NCBI GenBank assembly: GCA_002304785.1
Contig: DBMG01000066.1
Coordinates: 28,223-73,196 of the forward strand
Origin: Candidatus Accumulibacter sp. UBA704
Lineage (GTDB): Bacteria; Pseudomonadota; Gammaproteobacteria; Burkholderiales; Rhodocyclaceae
DNA: 44,974 nt
Direction of reading: 5' to 3'
The notes beneath the pieces were generated by a model that saw only the letters and a program-made list of their open reading frames with translations, was not told the DNA's origin and searched no databases. Positions 8,971 through 17,960 of the stretch are shown here, piece by piece (the stretch's first letter is position 1; every line of letters begins with the position of its first letter). Both the position numbers and the translations under genes were made by a program.

Positions 8971-9987
8971 ATGATCCGCATTATATCCGCGCTCATTCTG
9001 GCTGCCGCCGCCGCCCTGGTTAACGCGGCCGATCAGCCTCTGAAGCTCGCCGACGCAGCGCCTCAACAACATATCGTCGTGCCGGGAGATACTCTTTGGG
9101 ATATTTCCGCGAAGTTCCTCAAGGAACCCTGGCGCTGGCCGGAGATCTGGCGCATGAACAAGGCACAGATCAAGAATCCTCACCGCATCTATCCGGGCGA
9201 CGTGATTATCCTGGGGCGCGATGCCAACGGGGAACCATTCCTGCGCCTCGAGTCGCAGTTGCGCCCGCAAATTTACGCTGAACAACTTCGTGACGCCATT
9301 CCACCGATCCCGCCAAACGTCATCGAGCCGTTCATTTCGACGCCTTTGATTGTCGAAGAAGGTGGTCTGGATTCTGCCGCTCGCATCGTCGCCACCCAGC
9401 AGGACCGGGTATTCCTTGGCAAGGGAGACACGGCCTACGTCGCCAACGCCAATCCGGCGCAGAAGGAGTGGCAGGTCTATCGTAATGGCAAGCCACTGTA
9501 CGATCCGGAGAATGACAGGCTGATTCTCGGATACGAAGCCTTCCACCTCGGCTCGGCGATGCAAACCAAGTCCGGTGATCCAGCTACGTTTGAAGTCGTG
9601 ACCGCCAAGCAGGAAATCGGACGAGGCGACAGGTTGATTCCGGCCGTTCGGCCGACCTTGGTTGACTACGTCCCGCACCGGCCCGAGGCTGCTATCGATG
9701 GCCGGATTATCTCGGTTTACGGAGGTGTGGGCACTGGCGGCAGACTGTCCATCGTGTCCATGAGCCGCGGCAGCCAGGATGGTGTCGAGATCGGTCACGT
9801 TCTCGCGCTCGAAAGAAACCGCACGGTCGTCCAGCGCGACGAGAACGACAACAAGGTCAATATTGTCATACCTTCGGAGCGTTTCGGTCTGGCATTCGTG
9901 TTCAGAACTTTCGAGCGGATTTCGTACGCCTTGGTTGTGCAGTCCGACGGAACCATCGAAGTCAACGATTTCGTTCGCACGCCTTGA
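8971..9987 (+). CDS. LysM-domain periplasmic protein
   Basis: The ATG at 8971 has GAGGA seven bases upstream and opens a 338-residue protein with a signal peptide (IISALILAAAAALVNA, cleavage near residue 19-20). One LysM domain follows at about residues 33-81 (QHIVVPGDTLWDISAKFL ... NPHRIYPGDVIIL), which should bind peptidoglycan glycan strands. The remaining 250 residues have no motif I can name; they contain beta-rich segments and a conserved-looking GRIISVYGGVGTGGRLSIV stretch. An in-frame upstream start at 8836 would bury the signal peptide and is rejected. The gene sits 3 bp before dprA, as LysM genes do in many beta- and gammaproteobacteria. A cell-envelope role is likely; the precise job is unknown. 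Confidence 0.92.
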   Translation: MIRIISALILAAAAALVNAADQPLKLADAAPQQHIVVPGDTLWDISAKFLKEPWRWPEIWRMNKAQIKNPHRIYPGDVIILGRDANGEPFLRLESQLRPQIYAEQLRDAIPPIPPNVIEPFISTPLIVEEGGLDSAARIVATQQDRVFLGKGDTAYVANANPAQKEWQVYRNGKPLYDPENDRLILGYEAFHLGSAMQTKSGDPATFEVVTAKQEIGRGDRLIPAVRPTLVDYVPHRPEAAIDGRIISVYGGVGTGGRLSIVSMSRGSQDGVEIGHVLALERNRTVVQRDENDNKVNIVIPSERFGLAFVFRTFERISYALVVQSDGTIEVNDFVRTP

Positions 9988-9990
9988 GCG

Positions 9991-11088
9991 ATGGCAGCTC
10001 CCGGGTCACTCTCAAGCTGGCTTAGACTGACCCTTATTCCCGGTATTGGCGGGGAAACCCAGCGCAAACTGCTCACCGCCTTCGGCTGGCCCGATGCGAT
10101 TTTCGCCGCCAATTATGCTTCGCTGCGCGCGGTCATCGGCGACAAGGCCATCAGGCTTTTGCTCGACACCAATAATGAAGCGGCCATTGCCGGCGCCGAG
10201 ACCTGGGCAACCGGGCAAGACCAGCATATCGTAACGCTCGCCGATTCGGCTTACCCCCAAGCCCTCCTTGAGATTCCGGACCCACCGACCCTTCTGTACG
10301 TCCGCGGTCGGTTGGATTTGCTTAACCAGTCGACCCTGTCCATCGTCGGTAGCCGAAATCCCACGCCGCAGGGGCTCCAGAATGCCGAGAAATTTGCGGC
10401 CGCGTTGGCGGAGGCCGGGCTGGTCGTTGCCAGCGGCTTGGCACTGGGCATCGACGCTGCCGCGCATCGCGGTGCTCTTTCGGTTGGCGGTGGAACCATC
10501 GCCTTCATCGGCACCGGGATCGATCGCATCTATCCGGCACGCAACCGTGAGTTGGCGCACGCTATCGGCACGAAGGGTACTATCGTTTCCGAATTCCCGA
10601 TCGGAACGCCGGTCATAGCCGCCAACTTCCCCCGTCGCAATCGGCTGATTTCTGGGATCGCGCGCGGCGTTCTGGTCGTGGAAGCGGCGATGGAAAGCGG
10701 CTCGCTTATTACGGCCCGGCTCGCCGGCGAGCAAGGACGTGACGTGTTTGCCATACCCGGTTCGATCCATTCACCGCAGGCCAAGGGTTGTCACAAATTG
10801 ATCAAGCAGGGCGCCAAGCTGGTTGAAGCAGCACAGGACATTCTTGAGGAATTGCATTGGCCGGTCTCGCCACCAATGACGAAGAAGCATCCGGAGCAAT
10901 CATGCGACGCGTCGGAGAGTTCGGAACTTCTGGCACATATGGGATATGATCCCTGCGGCATCGACGATCTGGTCGCACGATCCGGCTTGACCGCCGAGGC
11001 GCTTTCCGTGATGCTTCTGCACCTTGAACTTGAAGGGCGTATCGCCAGTATGCCCGGCAACCGTTACCAGCGCCTTCAAGGCCACTAA
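9991..11088 (+). CDS. dprA: DNA-processing protein DprA
   Basis: DprA binds incoming single-stranded DNA and loads RecA during natural transformation, and is also kept by species not known to be competent. The 365-residue protein has an N-terminal helical SAM-like domain (LRLTLIPGIGGETQRKLL). A Rossmann-fold core follows, with the GSR motif at 120-122 and SGLALGIDAAAHRGAL at 148-163, then the NFPRRNRLISG segment and KGCHKLIKQGA. A C-terminal winged-helix segment (about 310-360, YDPCGIDDLVARSGLTAEALSVMLLHLE) completes it. It follows the LysM gene by 3 bp and precedes smg. Confidence 0.97.
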   Translation: MAAPGSLSSWLRLTLIPGIGGETQRKLLTAFGWPDAIFAANYASLRAVIGDKAIRLLLDTNNEAAIAGAETWATGQDQHIVTLADSAYPQALLEIPDPPTLLYVRGRLDLLNQSTLSIVGSRNPTPQGLQNAEKFAAALAEAGLVVASGLALGIDAAAHRGALSVGGGTIAFIGTGIDRIYPARNRELAHAIGTKGTIVSEFPIGTPVIAANFPRRNRLISGIARGVLVVEAAMESGSLITARLAGEQGRDVFAIPGSIHSPQAKGCHKLIKQGAKLVEAAQDILEELHWPVSPPMTKKHPEQSCDASESSELLAHMGYDPCGIDDLVARSGLTAEALSVMLLHLELEGRIASMPGNRYQRLQGH

Positions 11089-11150
11089 TTCTTTTTTTCA
11101 GCCCGGCCCTTTCCGGCGGCGGCGGATCGGCGCGCAGCCTTGTTTACCTC

Positions 11151-11600
11151 ATGATCGACATCCTCGTATATCTCTTTGAAAACTACCACGACTTCTCAGC
11201 CCATCCGAAACATGAAGCCCTGGCTCGCAAACTTGGCGCCGTCGGTTTCGACGAGAAAGAGATTTCGGAAGCACTCAGCTGGCTCGCGGAACTGAGGCGT
11301 TCGCCCGTCCATCCGTTTGATTATGACAATCGCTCCACCCGCATCTTGTCTTTCGATGAAAGCAACAAGCTTGGCATGGAGTGCCACCGTTTCCTTTTGT
11401 TTCTTGAGTCCGCCGGACTGACAACCGGGGCGCAGAGGGAAATCATCATCGACCGGGCCATGATTCTCGACGACAACCCGGTTCCCGTGGGAAAGTTCAA
11501 GATCATCGTCCTGATGGTGCTGTGGAGCAGCCAAAGCGGCCTCGAACCACTGATCGTCGAGGAACTGCTATACGACGACGAACCATTGCTTCTCCACTAG
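11151..11600 (+). CDS. smg: Smg family protein (DUF494)
   Basis: The 149-residue Smg/DUF494 protein has no established function. It begins MIDILVYLFENYHDF and contains a helical N-terminal half (LARKLGAVGFDEKEISEALSWL) and the conserved DNPVPVGKFKIIVLMVLWSQ-like segment near residues 112-131. The length is normal for the family. The order dprA-smg-type IA topoisomerase is widely conserved in beta- and gammaproteobacteria. The start at 11151 has no strong Shine-Dalgarno sequence. Confidence 0.95.
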   Translation: MIDILVYLFENYHDFSAHPKHEALARKLGAVGFDEKEISEALSWLAELRRSPVHPFDYDNRSTRILSFDESNKLGMECHRFLLFLESAGLTTGAQREIIIDRAMILDDNPVPVGKFKIIVLMVLWSSQSGLEPLIVEELLYDDEPLLLH

Positions 11601-11697
11601 CCTGATTGCCAAACAGTCGTTGAAGGTGTCATTACCCGCCGATGTGGCTATTCCGCGCATCGTTCCCCGATTTGAAAGACCGCCCGACGCATGTTGC

Positions 11698-11727
11698 TTG
11701 CCAAGCGTGACAGAGTACTTTTATCAT
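11698..11727 (+). promoter_or_regulatory. Candidate sigma-70 promoter for the topoisomerase gene
   Basis: TTGCCA (11698-11703) and TATCAT (11722-11727) are separated by 18 bp, about 75 bp before the topoisomerase start, in the 201-bp gap after smg. Apart from this the gap 11601-11801 shows nothing I can identify. Confidence 0.35.
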
Positions 11728-11801
11728 GCCTTGCACCTTGGCGTTACCGTTAGATGTCGCAGACATATATCCTTCACCGCTATTCCAGGCATAACTAATT
11801 C

Positions 11802-14381
11802 ATGAGCAAGAAGCTGATCATTGCCGAAAAGCCTTCAGTCGCTGCCGACATCGCGCGCGCCCTGGGTGGATTTACAAAGCACGATGAATATTTCGAAAGC
11901 GAAGACCACATTATCTGTTCCGCGGTCGGTCATCTGCTCGAACTTGCGTGCCCCGAAGAATTCGAGGTGAAACGTGGAAAGTGGTCGTTTGCCCATTTGC
12001 CCGTCATTCCGCCGCACTTCGACTTGCGTCCGATCGAAAAGACCGAGTCCCGTCTCAAAGTGCTTTCACGCCTTATCAAGCGCAAGGATGTCACAGGTCT
12101 GGTCAACGCATGCGACGCGGGAAGGGAAGGGGAACTGATCTTCAACTATATCGTGCAACATGCTAAGACCTCCAAGCCTGTTGAACGTCTTTGGCTGCAA
12201 TCGATGACCCAACCGGCGATACGCGAAGGGTTCTCGAAGCTTCGGGCGGGAAGTGAGATGCGCGGGTTGGCCGACGCCGCCGTCTGCCGTTCCGAATCCG
12301 ACTGGCTGGTAGGCATCAACGGGACACGGGCCATGACGGCCTTCAACTCGAAGACCGGCGGCTTCCACTTGACCACGGTCGGGCGCGTTCAGACCCCCAC
12401 TCTGGCACTGATCGTGGACCGGGAAGACAAGATCAGGAAATTCAAACCGCGCCCGTATTGGGAACTGGAAGCGTCGTTTGCCTGTGCCGACGGCGAATAC
12501 AAGGGTCGCTGGTTCGACGAGAACTTCTCGAAGGGCAAGGCGGACGAAGACGAGCATCTACGCGCCGAGCGGATATGGGATGAAGAACGCGCAAAGGCGC
12601 TTCAAGACAAGTGCGCCGGGCGCAAAGGAGAGGTCACCGAGGAGGCCAAGCCTTCAACCCAGCTGTCACCGCTTCTCTACGACCTGACCAGTCTGCAGCG
12701 CGAAGCCAATAGTCGGTTTGGTTTCTCGGCCAAGATGACGCTTGGACTTGCGCAAGCTCTCTATGAGAAGCACAAGGTACTGACCTATCCACGTACCGAT
12801 TCCCGCGCACTTCCCGAAGACTATACCGGCAACGTCAAGGATGCGCTTCGCACCTTGACGGGAGAAGGCGTCGGCAAGGGCCACGACGAGACTCTGCTGG
12901 CCAGATACTCGCCTTTCGCCCACCAGATCCTTGCCCGCAACTGGGTACTTCCAAACAAGCGAATATTCAACAACGCCAAGATATCAGATCACTTCGCCAT
13001 CATCCCTACGCAACAAGCACCAAAGCACCTCTCGGAACCCGAGCAGAAGCTTTACGACATGGTCGTCAAGCGCTTCCTCGCCGTGTTCTATCCGGCAGCG
13101 GAATATCTGATAACGACCCGTATCACGCGCGTTGAGCGAGAACCTTTCAAGACGGAAGGCAAGGTATTGGTTAACCCAGGTTGGCTCGCTGTTTATGGGC
13201 GCGAAGGGCAGGAGGGCGACGAAGGCAACCTCGTCGCCGTCAAACCGAAGGAAGTGGTTACGGCCGAGGAAGTCACACTAAACGCCACGGCAACCCGGCC
13301 GCCTCCACGCTACTCTGAAGCAACCCTCCTGTCAGCGATGGAGGGGGCTGGAAAGATGGTGGACGATGAAGAGTTGAAGGCTGCCATGGCCGGCCGGGGG
13401 CTCGGGACTCCCGCGACGCGCGCGCAGATCATCGAGAACCTCATCGGCGAGCAGTATTTGCACCGTGAGGCCAGGGAGCTTCTGCCGACCGCGAAAGCGT
13501 TTTCCCTGATGACCTTGCTCAACGGCCTCGGCATTCCCGAACTCACTGCGCCGGAGCTCACCGGCGAGTGGGAATACAAGCTGGCCAGAATGGAGCGCGG
13601 CGAGATGTCGCGCGATGCGTTCATGCAAGAGATTGCAACCATGACCCAGCACATCGTCGACCGGGCCAAGAGTTACGATAGCGACACTATTCCAGGGGAT
13701 TTCGGCGAACTCGCTACGCCGTGCCCGAAGTGCGGCGGCAAGGTAAAGGAGACCTACAAGAAGTTCCAGTGCCAGAGCTGCGATTTCTCGTTGTGGAAGA
13801 TTGTGGCGGGTCGCCAGTACGAGGCGGCCGAGATCGAGGAATTGCTGAACAAGAGGGTAATTGGCCCACTGAGCGGTTTCCGCAACAAGTTGGGACGCCC
13901 GTTCAATGCCATTATCCGGCTCAATGAAGGTCATCAGCCCGAGTTCGATTTCGGACAGGGTTCAGGCGACGATTCGGGTAATGAGGAAGTTGATTTTTCC
14001 GGGCAGCAATCGCTCGGACAATGCCCAAAATGCGGTGCAGGAGTATTCGAGCACGGGATGGCGTATGTCTGCGAGAAGTCCGTCGGTTCAGGACGGGTTT
14101 GCGATTTCCGCTCGGGAAAGGTGATTCTCCAACAGGTGGTCGAGCCCGTGCAAATGACCAAGCTGCTGTCCACTGGACGGACAGAATTGTTGAGAGGGTT
14201 TGTCTCGGCCCGTACCCGGCGGAAATTTTCGGCGTTTCTGGTGCGTGGGGCAGACGGAAAAGTTGGCTTTGAATTCGAGAAGAAGGAACCCAAGCCGAAA
14301 GCTGCGAATAGTCCGAAGTCTGCCACGGAGAAAAAAGCCTCGCCCGGCAGAAAGTCCTCGGTGGGTAGCAAGACTGAATAG
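11802..14381 (+). CDS. topB: DNA topoisomerase III (type IA)
   Basis: Type IA topoisomerases pass DNA strands through a transient single-strand break. The 859-residue protein begins LIIAEKPSVAADIARALGG, the TopB/topoisomerase III form of the Toprim domain; TopA instead has VESPAKA. It continues with NACDAGREGELIF (the Toprim acidic motif). The active-site Tyr is residue 329 in LTYPRTDSRALP. The C terminus has two four-Cys zinc-ribbon modules (CPKCGGKVKETYKKFQCQSC and CPKCGAGVFEHGMAYVC) and ends in a Lys/Ser/Pro-rich tail of about 35 residues. C-terminal zinc modules are usual in TopA and in some TopB proteins. It occupies the slot after smg where topA is common in related bacteria; topA must then be elsewhere. 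Confidence 0.92.
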   Translation: MSKKLIIAEKPSVAADIARALGGFTKHDEYFESEDHIICSAVGHLLELACPEEFEVKRGKWSFAHLPVIPPHFDLRPIEKTESRLKVLSRLIKRKDVTGLVNACDAGREGELIFNYIVQHAKTSKPVERLWLQSMTQPAIREGFSKLRAGSEMRGLADAAVCRSESDWLVGINGTRAMTAFNSKTGGFHLTTVGRVQTPTLALIVDREDKIRKFKPRPYWELEASFACADGEYKGRWFDENFSKGKADEDEHLRAERIWDEERAKALQDKCAGRKGEVTEEAKPSTQLSPLLYDLTSLQREANSRFGFSAKMTLGLAQALYEKHKVLTYPRTDSRALPEDYTGNVKDALRTLTGEGVGKGHDETLLARYSPFAHQILARNWVLPNKRIFNNAKISDHFAIIPTQQAPKHLSEPEQKLYDMVVKRFLAVFYPAAEYLITTRITRVEREPFKTEGKVLVNPGWLAVYGREGQEGDEGNLVAVKPKEVVTAEEVTLNATATRPPPRYSEATLLSAMEGAGKMVDDEELKAAMAGRGLGTPATRAQIIENLIGEQYLHREARELLPTAKAFSLMTLLNGLGIPELTAPELTGEWEYKLARMERGEMSRDAFMQEIATMTQHIVDRAKSYDSDTIPGDFGELATPCPKCGGKVKETYKKFQCQSCDFSLWKIVAGRQYEAAEIEELLNKRVIGPLSGFRNKLGRPFNAIIRLNEGHQPEFDFGQGSGDDSGNEEVDFSGQQSLGQCPKCGAGVFEHGMAYVCEKSVGSGRVCDFRSGKVILQQVVEPVQMTKLLSTGRTELLRGFVSARTRRKFSAFLVRGADGKVGFEFEKKEPKPKAANSPKSATEKKASPGRKSSVGSKTE

Positions 14382-14406
14382 ATCATCCACGGCTGGGGAG
14401 TCGCCC

Positions 14407-14422
14407 TGTTTCACGTGAAACA
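14407..14422. promoter_or_regulatory. parS centromere-like site (perfect 16-bp match)
   Basis: TGTTTCACGTGAAACA matches the bacterial chromosomal parS consensus (TGTTNCACGTGAAACA) at every position and is a perfect palindrome. ParB binds such sites to partition the origin region. It lies between the convergent topB and oxyR genes, about 5 kb from the predicted origin. Confidence 0.93.
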
Positions 14423-14424
14423 CG

Positions 14425-14443
14425 AGCGGCAGAGGTCGCCGCT
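14425..14443. terminator. Possible hairpin between topB and oxyR stops
   Basis: AGCGGC and GCCGCT form a 6-bp stem around a 7-base loop in the 63-bp gap between the convergent topB and oxyR genes. Only TTT follows on the plus strand, so it is a weak bidirectional terminator candidate. Confidence 0.3.
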
Positions 14444-14444
14444 T

Positions 14445-15362
14445 TCACCGCGACATGAGCGTGACCCCAGCGGGTGGACTATCGGCGATTGCCGCATGCA
14501 ACACATCGATGACCTGCGGACGCGGAAACGTAACCCGCCAGGCCAACGCAACTCGTCTCGTTGGCTGAGGATCAGAAAAACGACGAATCTCCAGAAGACT
14601 GGATCCCTGAGGCCAGGACTCCGCGGCCGAAACCGGGACGACTGAAATTCCTGCACCGCTCGCCACCATATGCCTGACGGTTTCCAAGGAACTGCCTTCG
14701 AGCGATCCTTCAATGACGGCGGGCTGGGATAGCTTGGGGCAAGCCTCAACGACTTGATCCCTGAAACAGTTCCCCTTGCCCAGGAGGAGTAGATTCTCCG
14801 ACGCCACCTGGTCACGCGATATCGTCGGGCAGGCAGCAAGGGGATGGTCAACTGGCAGCGCGACACAGAAAGGCTCGTCGTAGACCGCCCTGGAAAGCAC
14901 CCCGTGTTCGGCAAATGGCAGGGCAATTATGGCAACGTCGATATCTCCGCGTCTAAGCTGTTCGGAAAGGTTGACGGTAAAGTTTTCGTGGATATAGAGC
15001 GGCATCTTCGGCGCGCGCGCGTGCAAGGCCGGAATGAGGCGCGGTAGCAGATATGGCGCAATTGTATAAATGACGCCGACGCGCAACGGCCCCACAAGGG
15101 GATCCTTGCCTTGGCCGGCAATTTCCTTGAGACGGTTGGCTTCTACCAAAACCCGCTCGGCCTGATTTGCCATCTGCTCGCCAACTGGAGTCAGTCGGAC
15201 ATCGGAAGAGGTTCGCTCGAAAAGAGTCACCCCCAACCGTTCCTCGACCTTCTTGAGGGCTACGGAGAGGGTCGGCTGGCTGACATGACACTTCTCGGCT
15301 GCCCGCCCGAAATGCTTCTCGCGCGCCAGCATCACGATATAACGAAGCTCGGTTAACGTCAT
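14445..15362 (-). CDS. oxyR: Peroxide-sensing LysR-type regulator OxyR
   Basis: OxyR is a LysR-family activator that senses H2O2 through an intramolecular disulfide and switches on catalase, peroxidase and related genes. The 305-residue protein has the N-terminal winged helix-turn-helix (ELRYIVMLAREKHFGRAAEKC ... SQPTLSVALKKVEERLG) and a two-lobed sensor domain. Both redox cysteines fall exactly at positions 199 and 208, in KGNCFRDQVVEAC. This is the same numbering as the E. coli protein and separates it from other LysR regulators. It lies 74 bp after gyrB on the same strand. Without promoter data it could be read through from gyrB or have its own start. Confidence 0.95.
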   Translation of the reverse strand: MTLTELRYIVMLAREKHFGRAAEKCHVSQPTLSVALKKVEERLGVTLFERTSSDVRLTPVGEQMANQAERVLVEANRLKEIAGQGKDPLVGPLRVGVIYTIAPYLLPRLIPALHARAPKMPLYIHENFTVNLSEQLRRGDIDVAIIALPFAEHGVLSRAVYDEPFCVALPVDHPLAACPTISRDQVASENLLLLGKGNCFRDQVVEACPKLSQPAVIEGSLEGSSLETVRHMVASGAGISVVPVSAAESWPQGSSLLEIRRFSDPQPTRRVALAWRVTFPRPQVIDVLHAAIADSPPAGVTLMSR

Positions 15363-15436
15363 CGATGGATCAGTTCATTGCGGTGGGCCATTCGATTGTT
15401 TACAAATAGCCCCCAACCGCTTACCGTCTGCGGACA

Positions 15437-17905
15437 TCAAACGTCGATATTTCGGGCGGATAACGCATTGCTCTCGATGAAGTTCCTGCGAGGCTCGACA
15501 AGTTCACCCATCAACATGGTAAAGATTTCGTCAGCACCTATCGCATCCTCGATCTGCACCCGTAGCAAACGCCGCACGTTGGGATCCATTGTGGTTTCCC
15601 AAAGCTGCTCCGGGTTCATCTCGCCCAATCCCTTGTATCGCTGCTTGCTGACCCCTCTTTCCACTTCACTTAACAACCAGCGCATCGCTTCGGCGAAACT
15701 TGCCACTGCCTGCTTCTTGTCGCCCCGCGTCAGGTATGCACCGGGGCCGAAAAGATTGGAGAGGATGGTCGCGGTCTTGCGCAATTGTAAATAGTCGCCG
15801 CTGGTGACGAAATCCTCATCGATTGCGCCCACCTTCAGATTGCCATGGTGCATCTTTTCCAGACGCAATTGCCAAGCTTCTTCGGCTGTATCGAACCGCG
15901 CACTGATCTGTATCCCGGCCTTGGCACCGACCGCAGCCATGAGGGCCTCCGCGCTTGCCGAAGCTCCCACCTCGGTCGACAAGTCAATTTCGAGATTGCC
16001 GTCAATCAAGGCATGCAACACTTCCGCATTGATCAAATGTGACAAGCGATTGATGACAGCCTCGGCAAGCAGGTATTCACGCGCGAGTTCTTCGAGCGCC
16101 GCCCCGGAAATAGCCGATGCCCCAAGCTTGGAATACAGCGCAGCATCGTCCAGCGCCAAGGTCAGCAAGAACTGATTAAGCGCCTGATCATCCTTGATAT
16201 AGCGCTCTGTTTTTCCATGTTTGACCTTGTAGAGCGGTGGTTGCGCAATATAAATATGGCCGCCTTCAACCAGCTCCGGCATCTGCCGATAAAAGAAGGT
16301 CAGAAGAAGCGTACGGATATGCGCACCATCCACGTCGGCGTCAGTCATGATGATCAAACGGTGGTAGCGCAGTTTCTCCGGCTTATATTCATCCTTGCCA
16401 ATGCCGGTACCAAGGGCCGTAATCAGGGTAGCGATCTCCTGAGAGGAAATCAGCTTGTCAAACCGCGCCTTCTCGACATTCAGAATCTTTCCTTTGAGTG
16501 GAAGAATAGCCTGGAATTTTCGGTCGCGCCCCTGTTTTGCAGATCCACCTGCGGAGTCACCTTCGACGAGGTAAAGTTCGCAAAGAGCCGGGTCCTTCTC
16601 CTGGCAATCGGCCAATTTTCCGGGTAAGCCAACTCCATCAAGTAAACCCTTGCGCCGGGTCATTTCCCTGGCCTTCCGCGCGGCGTCTCGGGCACGAGCC
16701 GCTTCCACGATCTTTCCGGTAATCACTTTGGCGTCAATCGGCCGTTCCTGCAAAAACTCTGCAAGCTTGGCGGCGACAACTTCCTCAACCGCCGGCCGGG
16801 CTTCCGACGAAACCAGTTTCATTTTCGTCTGCGAGGCAAACTTCGGATCAGGCATCTTGACTGAAAGAACGCAGGCCAGGCCTTCGCGCATATCGTCGCC
16901 TGTAATGTCGACCTTGGCTTTCTTGGCAATTTCGTTTTCTTCGATGTACTTGTTTATGACGCGGGTCATCGCTGCACGCAGTCCGGTCAAGTGCGTACCA
17001 CCATCAGATTGCGGAATATTGTTGGTGAAGCACAGCACCTGCTCGGCATAGGTGTCGTTCCACTGCATCGCCACTTCGATGCCAATCAAACCGTTGGCGA
17101 TTGCAGACTCGCCGGTCGCATAGAAGACATTTGGATGTAAGACCGTTTTCGAACGATTGATATACTCGACAAAACCCTTGACCCCGCCCAGGAAGGCAAA
17201 GTCTTCTTCCTTTCCCGTGCGTTGGTCCAGCAAGCGGATCTTCACGCCATTGTTAAGGAAGGAGAGTTCGCGCAAACGCTTGGCGATTATTTCGTAGTGA
17301 AACTCAACGTGCCCGAAGATTTCCTCATCGGCCATGAAATGAACTTCGGTTCCTCGCTTTTCGGTATTGCCGATGATCTTGAGTGGAGAAACTTCGATCC
17401 CGTTCTGGACCTCCACTTTCCGATCAACCACTGTTCCGCGGCTAAAATCCAACTGATACTTCTTTCCTTCACGCCGTATCGTTAACCGCAACCACTTGGA
17501 AAGCGCATTGACACACGACACCCCGACCCCGTGCAAACCCCCGGAAACCTTGTAAGAATTCTGGTTGAATTTCCCACCGGCATGCAGCACACACATGACG
17601 ATTTCAGCCGCGGAGCGTTTCGGTTCATGCTTGTCGTCGAATTTGATACCGGTGGGGATACCACGTCCGTTGTCGGCTACCGAAATCGAGTTATCGGCAT
17701 GAATCGTAATAACGATATCGTCGCAGTGACCGGCCAGTGCTTCGTCGATAGCGTTATCTACAACCTCAAACACCATATGGTGCAAACCGGTCCCGTCGGA
17801 CGTATCTCCGATATACATTCCCGGACGTTTACGTACCGCTTCGAGACCTTCAAGTTGCTGGATACTCGACTCATCGTAGGCTGGTTGGCCAAGATCTTCA
17901 ATCAT
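15437..17905 (-). CDS. gyrB: DNA gyrase subunit B
   Basis: GyrB is the ATPase subunit of DNA gyrase (A2B2), which introduces negative supercoils. The 822-residue protein has the GHKL ATPase domain (EVVDNAIDEALAGHCDDI, DNGRGIPTGI, GGLHGVGVSCVNALS) and the transducer domain. The Toprim domain shows EGDSAGGSAKQGRDRKFQAI and DADVDGAHIRTLLLTFFYRQ. The Gram-negative-type insert is present, and the C-terminal QRYKGLGEMNPEQLWETTMDP completes it. It is third in the dnaA-dnaN-gyrB series. A parS-like site lies 15 bp upstream of its start. Confidence 0.99.
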   Translation of the reverse strand: MIEDLGQPAYDESSIQQLEGLEAVRKRPGMYIGDTSDGTGLHHMVFEVVDNAIDEALAGHCDDIVITIHADNSISVADNGRGIPTGIKFDDKHEPKRSAAEIVMCVLHAGGKFNQNSYKVSGGLHGVGVSCVNALSKWLRLTIRREGKKYQLDFSRGTVVDRKVEVQNGIEVSPLKIIGNTEKRGTEVHFMADEEIFGHVEFHYEIIAKRLRELSFLNNGVKIRLLDQRTGKEEDFAFLGGVKGFVEYINRSKTVLHPNVFYATGESAIANGLIGIEVAMQWNDTYAEQVLCFTNNIPQSDGGTHLTGLRAAMTRVINKYIEENEIAKKAKVDITGDDMREGLACVLSVKMPDPKFASQTKMKLVSSEARPAVEEVVAAKLAEFLQERPIDAKVITGKIVEAARARDAARKAREMTRRKGLLDGVGLPGKLADCQEKDPALCELYLVEGDSAGGSAKQGRDRKFQAILPLKGKILNVEKARFDKLISSQEIATLITALGTGIGKDEYKPEKLRYHRLIIMTDADVDGAHIRTLLLTFFYRQMPELVEGGHIYIAQPPLYKVKHGKTERYIKDDQALNQFLLTLALDDAALYSKLGASAISGAALEELAREYLLAEAVINRLSHLINAEVLHALIDGNLEIDLSTEVGASASAEALMAAVGAKAGIQISARFDTAEEAWQLRLEKMHHGNLKVGAIDEDFVTSGDYLQLRKTATILSNLFGPGAYLTRGDKKQAVASFAEAMRWLLSEVERGVSKQRYKGLGEMNPEQLWETTMDPNVRRLLRVQIEDAIGADEIFTMLMGELVEPRRNFIESNALSARNIDV

Positions 17906-17920
17906 GCAATTTCCAATTCA

Positions 17921-17936
17921 TGTTTCACGTGAAACC
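17921..17936. promoter_or_regulatory. parS-like site (15 of 16 bp)
   Basis: TGTTTCACGTGAAACC differs from the parS consensus only at the last base. It lies in the 55-bp gap between the dnaN stop and the gyrB start, 1.1-1.4 kb from the predicted origin. A second copy 3.5 kb away supports a functional parS cluster. Confidence 0.88.
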
Positions 17937-17960
17937 TGTACAACTTTTTGTTTTTTATAA

